From NCBI GenBank assembly GCA_947174215.1, contig CAMWIB010000002.1, forward strand, positions 1-28,942: a stretch of 28,942 nt of DNA, written 5' to 3'. The stretch's first letter is position 1; each line of letters begins with the position of its first letter. The DNA comes from an uncultured Clostridia bacterium. Its GTDB lineage: Bacteria; Bacillota; Clostridia; Christensenellales; CAG-917. Made by a program: the position numbers and the translations under genes. Below, in pieces: positions 8,641 through 16,424 of this stretch. The notes beneath the pieces were generated by a model. The model searched no databases, had not been told where the DNA came from, and was given only the letters and a program-made list of their open reading frames with translations.

Positions 8641-9558
8641 ATGAAACAGAGAATAAAAAAGTCAATCGCGCTACTCTGTGTAGGCATAGCCGTAAACGTT
8701 TCGCTTGCAATCGTCAAGATGTACGTCGGTATTAGCTCGAACAGCATTTGCATTATGGTTGACGCAATCAATAGTTTACTTGACATAATCACGTGTATAA
8801 TCACCGTGATTGCGTTTGCCGTGTTGTTTATTCCGCGCAGTGAAAACGCTCCGTTCGGCTATGGAAGGAGTGAATATCTGTCTGGCTTTATCGTCGCCGT
8901 CGTATCGGTGGTTATGGGCGGTTTGTTCTTCGTGCGTTCGCTGAACCGTATGGCTATGCCAGAGCCTGTGTGGTTCGGTTGGCAGAACTGCGTACTCATT
9001 AGCGTTGCGGTGCCTGTCAAGCTTGCGCTCGGAATATTCTATATGCTTTGCAACAGAAAGCTGAAATCCAAGGCGATATCCGCGCTAATGCTCGATAGCT
9101 TTTTGGACGTAGGCATAACTTCCGCGTCGCTCGTATCCTTTGCGGTATCAAGTCAGGTTGACTATGCGGTAGACGCGATTTTCGGAATGATTATAAGCAT
9201 ACTTGTAGTCTTGTTCGCGGTGAAGATGATAATTGACAACGTGAAGTGCGTCGTCAAGGGTGACGGCTGTGAGGACGAGCAGAAGCTCATTTCCAAGTGC
9301 TGTGGCGAACATTCCCTGATAGATAGCGTAGGGCGCATAACCTTGCACGATTACGGCTTCGGAGCAAAGGCGGGTACGGCGGAGGTTGTGTTCAAGGACG
9401 GCGTTACGCTTGAAGAGGTCGAGGCGGTGGAGCGTGAGTTGCACGAGCATATAAGTGAGGAATGCGCCGCGCAGGTATGGATTGTGCCGCGAGCGAAGCA
9501 GGATATTGTTGAAAGTTGCGGAGAAAACGAAGATATTGGCAATATTACCGAAAATTGA
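8641..9558 (+). CDS. Cation diffusion facilitator family metal transporter
   Basis: A 305-residue membrane protein with about six helices: helix 1 (IALLCVGIAVNVSLAIVKM), helix 2 with the metal-site acids in MVDAINSLLD, then the conserved FGYGRSEYLSGF. Helix 5 carries a second DxxxD site (LMLDSFLDVG). A short cytoplasmic C-terminal domain (residues about 205-290) has the ferredoxin-like pattern of CDF proteins. CDF proteins export Zn, Mn, Fe or Co in exchange for protons; the DxxxD/DxxxD arrangement does not settle the metal. The start is placed at 8641 because homology begins there and the upstream frame covers the inverted repeat and promoter. Confidence 0.9.
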   Translation: MKQRIKKSIALLCVGIAVNVSLAIVKMYVGISSNSICIMVDAINSLLDIITCIITVIAFAVLFIPRSENAPFGYGRSEYLSGFIVAVVSVVMGGLFFVRSLNRMAMPEPVWFGWQNCVLISVAVPVKLALGIFYMLCNRKLKSKAISALMLDSFLDVGITSASLVSFAVSSQVDYAVDAIFGMIISILVVLFAVKMIIDNVKCVVKGDGCEDEQKLISKCCGEHSLIDSVGRITLHDYGFGAKAGTAEVVFKDGVTLEEVEAVERELHEHISEECAAQVWIVPRAKQDIVESCGENEDIGNITEN

Positions 9559-9571
9559 CAGAATGAGGGTA

Positions 9572-9600
9572 TTGCAGAAAATATTGCTATATGATATATT
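9572..9600 (+). promoter_or_regulatory. Probable promoter of the phosphoesterase gene
   Basis: TTGCAG (9572-9577) and TATATT (9595-9600) are 17 bases apart; a perfect TATAAT overlaps at 9600-9605 with less good spacing. Start codon 9629 follows an AAAGGGGG ribosome binding site. Confidence 0.5.
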
Positions 9601-9628
9601 ATAATAAGTACAGCCAAAGGGGGCATTT

Positions 9629-11065
9629 ATGAGCGATACTGAAAAGCAACAGGATGTGTCGGTTGAGAAAAACGTAGCGGCTACGGAAGAAAACTCAAAC
9701 GGCAAACAGAAGAAAGAGAAAAAGAAACTCACACCCGAGCAGAAGAAAAAGCGTGCAATCAAGGCGCTTATCATTACAGGCGCGATTGTTCTTGTATTTG
9801 CAATATTCATTTCAAGTTGCGCAATTGCAAACGCCGTGGGAGTCAAAGCTCTTATAAAAGCGGCAACCAGCTATGAAAAGGTTCAGTATGCAGAGGGCGC
9901 GCAGTTTGTCAAGGTTGACAATATAAACGAAGCGACGGTTGGAAATCTCGTAAGAGATACTGACGGCTACTGGACGTTTATCACGGATGATGACTTCAAA
10001 GTTATTCAATTTACGGACGTACATATCGGAGCGGGTAGCTTCTCGCAGAGCAAGGACACGTGGGCGATGAACGCCGTTGCGAAGATGATAGGTGAGGAAA
10101 AGCCAGACCTTGTCATCATCACGGGCGATATCGCATATCCCGTTCCCTTCCAAGCAGGTACGTTCAACAACCTCAACGCTACGAAGGTGTTCGCAAACCT
10201 TATGGAAAGCCTTGGCGTATACTGGACGTTCGCGTTCGGCAACCACGATACCGAGGTCTACGGTACGCATACGAGAGCGGATATCTGCGAGTACTACGAG
10301 AGCCAGAACTTCAAATATTGCTTGTTCGACCGTGGCTTTTCCAGTGAAGAGCGCGGCTACGGCAACAGCATTATCAAGGTAAAGAACAGCAAGGGTATTG
10401 TTACGCAAGCACTCGTCACGCTTGACAGCCACAGCTACATCGAGGGCGACTACTTCGGCGCGGCTTGGAAATACGACAACATTCACGCGAGTCAGGTTGA
10501 GTGGTACTGCCAAGAAATGGACAAGCTCAAACAAGCCAACGTAAATAACGGCGGCGTTGACGAGTACGTTCCAAACCTCGCATTCTTCCATATTCCGCTT
10601 GTTGAGTACCGTGAAGCATGGAAGGAAATCTTCGAGGCAAACAACGGCAAGAGCGGTAAAGAGCATGACATCGTCGATACCGAACACGTCAAGTATCTCT
10701 ACGGCGCTATGGGCGAGTCTGACGGCAAGAAGAACGGACAGAGAACGTACGGCGTATTCTGCGGCTTGCATACGGATGAACTCTTCGAGAAGGGTGTAGA
10801 CCACGGCTTGCAGGGTACGTTCTGCGGACACGACCACTACAACAACTTCTCCGTTGTGTACACGAAGGACGGCAAGTCCATGCGTCTTACCTACGGCATG
10901 AGCATTGACTATCTCGCGTACCCCGGAATATACAAAGAGCATTTGCAGCGTGGTTGCACCGTCATCAACCTTTTGGCGGACGGTCAAAAAGATGAGAACG
11001 GCTTCAACTTCACCTGCACCCCGAAGAACTATTACGACTACGAGGGCGTAAGCGGCAAAGAGTAA
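9629..11065 (+). CDS. Membrane-anchored calcineurin-like metallophosphoesterase
   Basis: The N-terminus is a charged cytoplasmic segment (Lys/Glu-rich, about residues 1-50) followed by one membrane helix (about 52-75), so the catalytic domain should face outward. The five metallophosphoesterase motifs are in order: FTDVHIG, ITGDIAYP, FGNHDTE, FHIPLVEY and GHDHYNN, giving all the metal ligands of a two-metal enzyme. The family hydrolyses phosphomono- or diesters; this layout resembles purple-acid-phosphatase-like secreted enzymes, but the substrate cannot be told. The gene has its own promoter and a strong terminator. Confidence 0.92.
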   Translation: MSDTEKQQDVSVEKNVAATEENSNGKQKKEKKKLTPEQKKKRAIKALIITGAIVLVFAIFISSCAIANAVGVKALIKAATSYEKVQYAEGAQFVKVDNINEATVGNLVRDTDGYWTFITDDDFKVIQFTDVHIGAGSFSQSKDTWAMNAVAKMIGEEKPDLVIITGDIAYPVPFQAGTFNNLNATKVFANLMESLGVYWTFAFGNHDTEVYGTHTRADICEYYESQNFKYCLFDRGFSSEERGYGNSIIKVKNSKGIVTQALVTLDSHSYIEGDYFGAAWKYDNIHASQVEWYCQEMDKLKQANVNNGGVDEYVPNLAFFHIPLVEYREAWKEIFEANNGKSGKEHDIVDTEHVKYLYGAMGESDGKKNGQRTYGVFCGLHTDELFEKGVDHGLQGTFCGHDHYNNFSVVYTKDGKSMRLTYGMSIDYLAYPGIYKEHLQRGCTVINLLADGQKDENGFNFTCTPKNYYDYEGVSGKE

Positions 11066-11108
11066 TAATATTTCAATTCAACGGTTGAAATGATAAAAAT
11101 TATCAGAT

Positions 11109-11141
11109 AAAACCACGGTTATGATATTAACCGTGGTTTTT
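11109..11141 (+). terminator. Intrinsic terminator after the phosphoesterase
   Basis: A 13-bp stem (AAAACCACGGTTA / TAACCGTGGTTTT) with a six-base loop runs into a T-tract ending TTTATT. Confidence 0.92.
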
Positions 11142-11200
11142 ATTAGTTTTGAAATGGAGATATCAACGATTAGTAAAGTATGATATGGCGTATCAATGTA

Positions 11201-11229
11201 TTGCAATATGTATTTATGAATGTTATAAT
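11201..11229 (+). promoter_or_regulatory. Promoter of the HD-RyR-SLOG operon
   Basis: TTGCAA (11201-11206) and TATAAT (11224-11229) are 17 bases apart. The leader is about 20 bases and includes a GAAGGG ribosome binding site before ATG 11256. Confidence 0.8.
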
Positions 11230-11255
11230 TATTAAAATTTACGAAGGGCATAATT

Positions 11256-13589
11256 ATGAAAACACTTATCGATTTAAGCTCGGAAATTTTCGACGTAGAA
11301 GGACTGTTGCACGTTAACGATTCGGATAACGTAATTGAGGATAACGGCTGTACGAGCAATTTCAACCGTGATATTGACGCGCTGTGCTTCAAGAATGCGG
11401 TTACGAGATTCGTGCGTACAGGAGCAAGAGATGACGCCTTTGACGTTTTCTTTTGCTATGCGGAAATTTTCAAAACCTTTGGCGGTTATAAAAACGGAAT
11501 AGATTCCTTGTTGAAGCTTCTTTATCAGCATGAATCAACAAGCGCTTCGCTATTGGAGAAGCACAGGGACCATTATTCACACTCGGCATACGTGTTTGCG
11601 CTTGGGCTTGCAATCTTTATGAACAACAAGAATATGCGCGACGCGTTTGCATTCCGTTATGGAACGGAAAAGCTGTATTGCAATTTCATCAAGTATTGGG
11701 GAATGGCAAGTCTTTTCCATGACGTAGGATACCCGTATGAAATATCGTATACGCAGGTTTACGAGTACAATGAAAAAATCGACAACTGTAAAGAAAGAAC
11801 GGACGGCAATAGCGGCGACGGTGCTGATATAAATGAAGCAAAAAAGGACGATTCTAAAAGAATTAAGATGCAGTATGCGAACCTCGAAGGGTTTGTCGCG
11901 CTTTCTGACGACGAGGTGCAAAGATGCGAAAGATTTATGCCTGCGGGTAAAAAGGACATAAACAGCATATTTGCGGCTCAGATACTCAAAACCTTCGGTG
12001 CGATTTCGGGCTTTGATAATTTGGATGAAAGAATTGTAAGTACCGTAATAGAGGACCAAGTCACAAAGTCTAAGGGCAAATATATGGACCACGGCTATTT
12101 TTCCGCAGTGTTGGTTTTGAAAAAATTGCTGAAAAATACTAAGTTCGTTCTTGACCAGCCGACGCTCGACGCGATTATGGCTATGTTTTTGCATAATTCA
12201 TTCTATAAATATACTTACAGAGATGAAATTAAGGGCAAGAATCTTTATCATCATTTGCGCCTAAAAGAGCAACCTCTTGCATATCTATTGATGCTTTGCG
12301 ATGAGCTTCAATGCTGGGATAGGGTCCCATACGGCAAGATAAGCAAAATGCAGGAGCTTGCATGGGATATAGATATTGAAGTTGACGACGACCATATAGC
12401 AATGACGTATTATTTTAACGACGGCAAGCCCGATGATACGAAAAAAATCGATAAGCTCGTCGCCGATATAAATAAAGACGTGATAGACACCGATGAATTA
12501 GCCGTTCTTACTGCTATACATAAAAAGAAGCATAAGGACAAGAAGGTGTATGACTATCTGTCTGACAGCAAGTTTATTGACCTATGTAAAATTGCGGAAA
12601 CAATAAATACGAGTTATCAAAATGACTGCAAAAATGCGGGAATTAAAGAATATATGCAATCTGCGTTTGACAGCCTTACGCTCGAATATAAGCTTTCCAA
12701 CGTCGCGCAGGCAAAGGATTACGTAAGGCACTTGCATAAGATAAATTGCTTTTTCAGCGATAGAAAGCTTGATTACCCCGTAGTTGAGGAGTTTACCGAA
12801 AAAGAGCTTTTATATCTTGCTAAGGAAGAGCATATTCGTTGGGTTGCGGAAAAGATAGGAATGGGCTGGAAGTATGGCAGACAGGTCGAGGACGGAGAGA
12901 TTGCCGATGAAACGAGCTATAAGGATAGAACAGACCGTGAAGCTAAGCGCCTACACAAGAATATAGTTCCGTTTTGCGATTTGAGCGATGACGCAAAGAG
13001 TAAGGATATGTTCCCCGTAAACAACATGGTAAAACAGCTTAAAAATTACGGAATTAAAATCTATCGCACGAATGCCGTGCCGGATAGGAAGTGGACGATA
13101 GCCGGTCTTGGACATCGTGACCTCACCCGCATAAAAGGCTTTGACGAAGAGAAGGTTCGTTCGGATATCAGAAAATATATAAGAAGACTGCAAGAGTATC
13201 ACGAATTGACCGCATATAGCGGTTGCGCGGAGGGCGCAGATTTGCTGTTCGCAGAGGAAGCGCTAAAATGCGGCGTAGACCTCATTGCGGTTTTGCCATG
13301 TAAATGGGAAGAGTTTATGACCGAACATCAGGACGGCGGGACAAAGCTTATGGGAGTCCTCGGACAGGCAAAGGAAGTCTTTGTAAAGCCTGACAATGAG
13401 AGCAGATACGTTGCAATAATCAAGACGCTTATTAAGGAATGCGACGAGCTTTTGATTATGTGGGACGGTAAGGAACTTGATTTGAACGACGCTGATGGAA
13501 ACCCAATAAATCGCGGCGGTACGTTTGACGCTATCTGCCAATCCGAAGAGGCAGGAAAGCGTATAAAGTATCTTTGCGAGAGCAGGTAA
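11256..13589 (+). CDS. HD-domain / RyR / SLOG-like protein (777 aa), candidate conflict-system sensor
   Basis: Three regions can be read. Residues about 100-365 look like an HD-type phosphohydrolase fold: HRDHYSHS, SLFHDVGYPYE with the H155-D156 pair, and LLMLCDELQCWDR. Residues about 516-605 form a RyR-like domain (KEEHIRWVAEKIGMGWKYG, then the PFCDLSDDAK region). Residues about 612-777 look like a DprA/SLOG-type Rossmann domain (TIAGLGHRDL, AYSGCAEGADLLFAEEAL, ELLIMWDGKE). HD domains cleave phosphate esters and nucleotides; SLOG and RyR domains are known from comparative genomics as nucleotide-sensing parts of bacterial immunity and signalling systems. The combined role is inference. The next gene also carries a RyR domain and follows after 54 bases, so the two form an operon. 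Confidence 0.8.
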   Translation: MKTLIDLSSEIFDVEGLLHVNDSDNVIEDNGCTSNFNRDIDALCFKNAVTRFVRTGARDDAFDVFFCYAEIFKTFGGYKNGIDSLLKLLYQHESTSASLLEKHRDHYSHSAYVFALGLAIFMNNKNMRDAFAFRYGTEKLYCNFIKYWGMASLFHDVGYPYEISYTQVYEYNEKIDNCKERTDGNSGDGADINEAKKDDSKRIKMQYANLEGFVALSDDEVQRCERFMPAGKKDINSIFAAQILKTFGAISGFDNLDERIVSTVIEDQVTKSKGKYMDHGYFSAVLVLKKLLKNTKFVLDQPTLDAIMAMFLHNSFYKYTYRDEIKGKNLYHHLRLKEQPLAYLLMLCDELQCWDRVPYGKISKMQELAWDIDIEVDDDHIAMTYYFNDGKPDDTKKIDKLVADINKDVIDTDELAVLTAIHKKKHKDKKVYDYLSDSKFIDLCKIAETINTSYQNDCKNAGIKEYMQSAFDSLTLEYKLSNVAQAKDYVRHLHKINCFFSDRKLDYPVVEEFTEKELLYLAKEEHIRWVAEKIGMGWKYGRQVEDGEIADETSYKDRTDREAKRLHKNIVPFCDLSDDAKSKDMFPVNNMVKQLKNYGIKIYRTNAVPDRKWTIAGLGHRDLTRIKGFDEEKVRSDIRKYIRRLQEYHELTAYSGCAEGADLLFAEEALKCGVDLIAVLPCKWEEFMTEHQDGGTKLMGVLGQAKEVFVKPDNESRYVAIIKTLIKECDELLIMWDGKELDLNDADGNPINRGGTFDAICQSEEAGKRIKYLCESR

Positions 13590-13643
13590 ATACGCTGAGT
13601 AGATAGGACTTGGTGCGTTGCATCAAATCCATAAGGAGATAAA

Positions 13644-15830
13644 ATGATAGGCTATAACTTGGTTACTGCGATTTGTTTTGCGCTTCTTACTGCGGAAGTG
13701 TTGTACGTTATTATAAATCTGTGCATAAAGGACAGAGCGCACCGCATCGCCTTTCTAAGAAGCTTCAAAAAAGGCAAATGCGTATTGATATATTTATCTG
13801 CGATTCCGCTATATTTCATAGGACATCTTTATGCGCATCAACCGGTGCTTGACGCGTTTTTCAGTGCGATAAATAAGATAATCAACCTCGTCGTTTTGAA
13901 ATATGAAAATTCAAGCGTAAGCGCGTTGATGAGTGCGAACTTGTTCTATAAAGTAACGGTTTACTATTGCTACGTACTTATCGCAATCAATGCGCTTTTA
14001 TTTGCACTGTCGATTTTCTGTCAGAAGATATGGCAGTTTATACAGAAGATAAAATCAAAATTCAGCCCCAAGGATAAGCTGATAATTTTCGGTTATAACC
14101 AAAGTAGCCTCGCAATATTTAACAGCGATAGCGAACACGATAAAATAATCGTAGACAAAATCTCTCAACAGGATTGCGCGACGCTTTATTCGCAGAAGGT
14201 TAGCTTTATTTCAAGTAGCGCGCATTCTAAGCATATAGCGGAAATTATCAAAGAGATACGCAAAAAAGATAAAAAATGCGTTACGATTATCAATAGCTTA
14301 GACGATGAAAAAAATCTTTCACTCAGCCGAGTATTCGTAAACGAACTGACCAAGTATTCCGAAGAGGATAGAAAGCAAATCTTCCGCAAGCTGAGCGTGT
14401 TCGTGTTCGGCGACCCAAGATACGAGGCGCTATACGGGGATATCGTTTCAAGTGGGTTTGGATGTATTCACTATATCAATAAGTATCAAAAAATCGCAAT
14501 GGAGTTTATAGACCGCTATCCGTTCACGCGGTTTATGAATGAAACACATATCGATTATAATACGTCTTTGCTGAGAGATGGCGTGGACGTCAACGTATGT
14601 ATGATTGGGTTCGGCAAGACGAATAGACAGGTGTTTCTGACGTCTGTTGCGAACAATCAGTTTTTGACGTCTGCTGATGGCGAAATTAAACTCAAACCTG
14701 TAAACTACTATATCTTTGATAAAGCGAAGTCAGAAAACAATAAGAATCTTAACCATAATTATTATAGATTTAAGAACGAATGCGCAAACCTTAATTCAGA
14801 CGAATATCTTCCGCTTCCCGAGAGTCCTGCAAATGAAGAGTATTGTCAGCTTGATATAAACGATAATACGTTCTACAACGAGGTTCGAAGTATTGTTTCG
14901 CGCGGCAAAAACAATGCTAACTTCGTTATCATTGCGTTTGGAACAGACCTTGAAAATATCGATATGGCGCAAAAGCTTGTAGAGAAGCGCAGGGAATGGA
15001 ACGTCGATTTCACGATTTTCGTTAAGTCGCGCTCCGCTCATAAAGAATTGGAATTCGTCGCAAAAGAAAACTGTTATTTCTTTGCAAACGAGCAGGAGGA
15101 AGTGTACGATATTTCCGAAATTACGAACGACAATATTTTCCGTATGGCGCAGATGAGAAATGAAATATATGATTTGGAATATACTATCACGCACGAGAAA
15201 ATTGAATATATTGACGATAAGCTGATAGAGGACAACCGCAGGGCGGCATATGAGGCTTGGTATTGCAAGAAGTCACAGCTTGAAAGAGAGTCAAGTCTGT
15301 ATTGCTGTTTGAGTCTTAAATCAAAGCTGCATATGTTAGGTCTTGATTATTGCAAAAAGGATATGCCGGGGGAAGCGCTTACGGAATCTGAGTATTTGCA
15401 AATTTATGCGCAAGACGATTTGCCTGATACGTCTACGTATACCCAGACTGCGTGTGGCAAGAAAATAGTGAAATATACGCTCGACTTTGCAAATTCCAGA
15501 AGAACGACTATGGCAATTCACGAGCATCAGCGTTGGAATTCATTTATGCTTAGCAAGGGTATGATACCTTCAAGCAAAGAGCAGATTTTGAATGATGCCA
15601 AAGAGGTGAACGGAAAGATTAAGCACACAAACGGCAAGGACTATGCTTTCCGCAGACACGGAAATCTTACAACTTTTGAAGGACTTGTCGAGTTCCGTAA
15701 AATGATAACTATGCGCGATAAAAATGACGAGTTTGAAAATGACGTAATAAAATACGACTATCAGCTTCTTGATGACGCTTGGTGGCTTTTGAATGAAAAC
15801 GGCTATAAAATTATCAGGAAAAGCAACTAA
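13644..15830 (+). CDS. Membrane protein with TrkA-N-like Rossmann regions and C-terminal RyR domain (728 aa)
   Basis: Two or three membrane helices lie at about residues 3-28, 45-65 and 103-127. They are followed by a Rossmann-like start (KLIIFGYNQSS, residue 145 on) and a second one at about 316 (VNVCMIGFGKTNRQVF), as in TrkA-N/RCK-type ligand-binding proteins. The C-terminal part, about 620-690, has HEHQRWNSFMLSKGM and KDYAFRRHGNL, a typical RyR domain. The layout (membrane helices, RCK-like, RyR) suggests a ligand-gated membrane effector or channel-like protein. No pore selectivity motif is visible. Ribosome binding site AAGGAG precedes ATG 13644. It shares the promoter of the HD-RyR-SLOG gene, and its likely partner is that protein. 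Confidence 0.8.
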   Translation: MIGYNLVTAICFALLTAEVLYVIINLCIKDRAHRIAFLRSFKKGKCVLIYLSAIPLYFIGHLYAHQPVLDAFFSAINKIINLVVLKYENSSVSALMSANLFYKVTVYYCYVLIAINALLFALSIFCQKIWQFIQKIKSKFSPKDKLIIFGYNQSSLAIFNSDSEHDKIIVDKISQQDCATLYSQKVSFISSSAHSKHIAEIIKEIRKKDKKCVTIINSLDDEKNLSLSRVFVNELTKYSEEDRKQIFRKLSVFVFGDPRYEALYGDIVSSGFGCIHYINKYQKIAMEFIDRYPFTRFMNETHIDYNTSLLRDGVDVNVCMIGFGKTNRQVFLTSVANNQFLTSADGEIKLKPVNYYIFDKAKSENNKNLNHNYYRFKNECANLNSDEYLPLPESPANEEYCQLDINDNTFYNEVRSIVSRGKNNANFVIIAFGTDLENIDMAQKLVEKRREWNVDFTIFVKSRSAHKELEFVAKENCYFFANEQEEVYDISEITNDNIFRMAQMRNEIYDLEYTITHEKIEYIDDKLIEDNRRAAYEAWYCKKSQLERESSLYCCLSLKSKLHMLGLDYCKKDMPGEALTESEYLQIYAQDDLPDTSTYTQTACGKKIVKYTLDFANSRRTTMAIHEHQRWNSFMLSKGMIPSSKEQILNDAKEVNGKIKHTNGKDYAFRRHGNLTTFEGLVEFRKMITMRDKNDEFENDVIKYDYQLLDDAWWLLNENGYKIIRKSN

Positions 15831-15907
15831 CAAAAAACTTAAATAACGCTACGGAATTTGTTTTGGTGCAAGTAATATAGCTTCGTATACTCAATGAATA
15901 TTTAAGT

Positions 15908-16399
15908 TCATTTATTATATGATAGAATGACGTTCCACTCGTCGGCGAGCATAGGTATGGTGTATTTCGCGTTAGCGGGACTCGTGGACGGGAGCTTGGT
16001 GGCGATTGATTGGTATTCGGGATAGAATTTCGTGAGATACTGATATGACGCCGCGCCGTTGCAAAAGATATGCTGTATATCGGCTATTTCAAGAAATGAT
16101 GGAATATCGGACGGAATTACGTTCTTTATCTTTGTGTCGGAGCTACCCTCGATATCGCATTCCTCAACGCTATCGTAAAGGGCGATATTATGTTTTAAGA
16201 GTAGGGTTGTACGAGTCCGGATATCCGCGCTTACGAAGTCCTCGTTCAGCAAATATGACATAAGCTTCCAGAATCTGTTTTGAGGATGCATATAATAGAA
16301 CTCGTTTTCAACGGACTTTACAGACGGAACACTGCCGAGTAACAAAACTCGGCAGTGTTTATCTATTATTGGTGCAAATGGATGTTTTACGTGTCGCAT
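15908..16399 (-). CDS. DNA-deoxyinosine / uracil DNA glycosylase (MUG-like, UDG superfamily)
   Basis: The 163-residue protein has the family's two marks: LLLGSVPSVKS with FYYMHPQNRFWKLM near the start, and LPSTSPANA near the C-terminus. It matches the hypoxanthine-DNA glycosylase type (UDG family 6), which removes deaminated bases from DNA. A perfect 12-bp inverted repeat lies in the codons of the LLLGS motif (16328-16359). The gene starts 26 bases after the alpha-galactosidase stop on the same strand, with no clear ribosome binding site, so it is probably read from that transcript. Confidence 0.88.
   Translation of the reverse strand: MRHVKHPFAPIIDKHCRVLLLGSVPSVKSVENEFYYMHPQNRFWKLMSYLLNEDFVSADIRTRTTLLLKHNIALYDSVEECDIEGSSDTKIKNVIPSDIPSFLEIADIQHIFCNGAASYQYLTKFYPEYQSIATKLPSTSPANAKYTIPMLADEWNVILSYNK
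16328..16359. repeat. Perfect 12-bp inverted repeat inside the glycosylase gene
   Basis: AACACTGCCGAG (16328-16339) is the exact reverse complement of CTCGGCAGTGTT (16348-16359), with an eight-base loop. It encodes conserved residues near the N-terminus, so it is coding and not an inserted terminator. No T-run follows on either strand. Confidence 0.8.
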
Positions 16400-16424
16400 T
16401 AAGATTGATAAAATGCTTTTTAGG

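Noticed and set aside
9812..10987. Long antisense open frame (391 codons) opposite the phosphoesterase
   Set aside because: The sense strand has all metallophosphoesterase motifs. The antisense protein is Val/Arg-rich with no domain, as expected from codon bias, and has no ribosome binding site.
15836..15908. AACTTAAATA / TATTTAAGTT inverted repeat between convergent genes as terminator
   Set aside because: All A-T apart from one pair per arm, with a 53-base loop; too weak to call.
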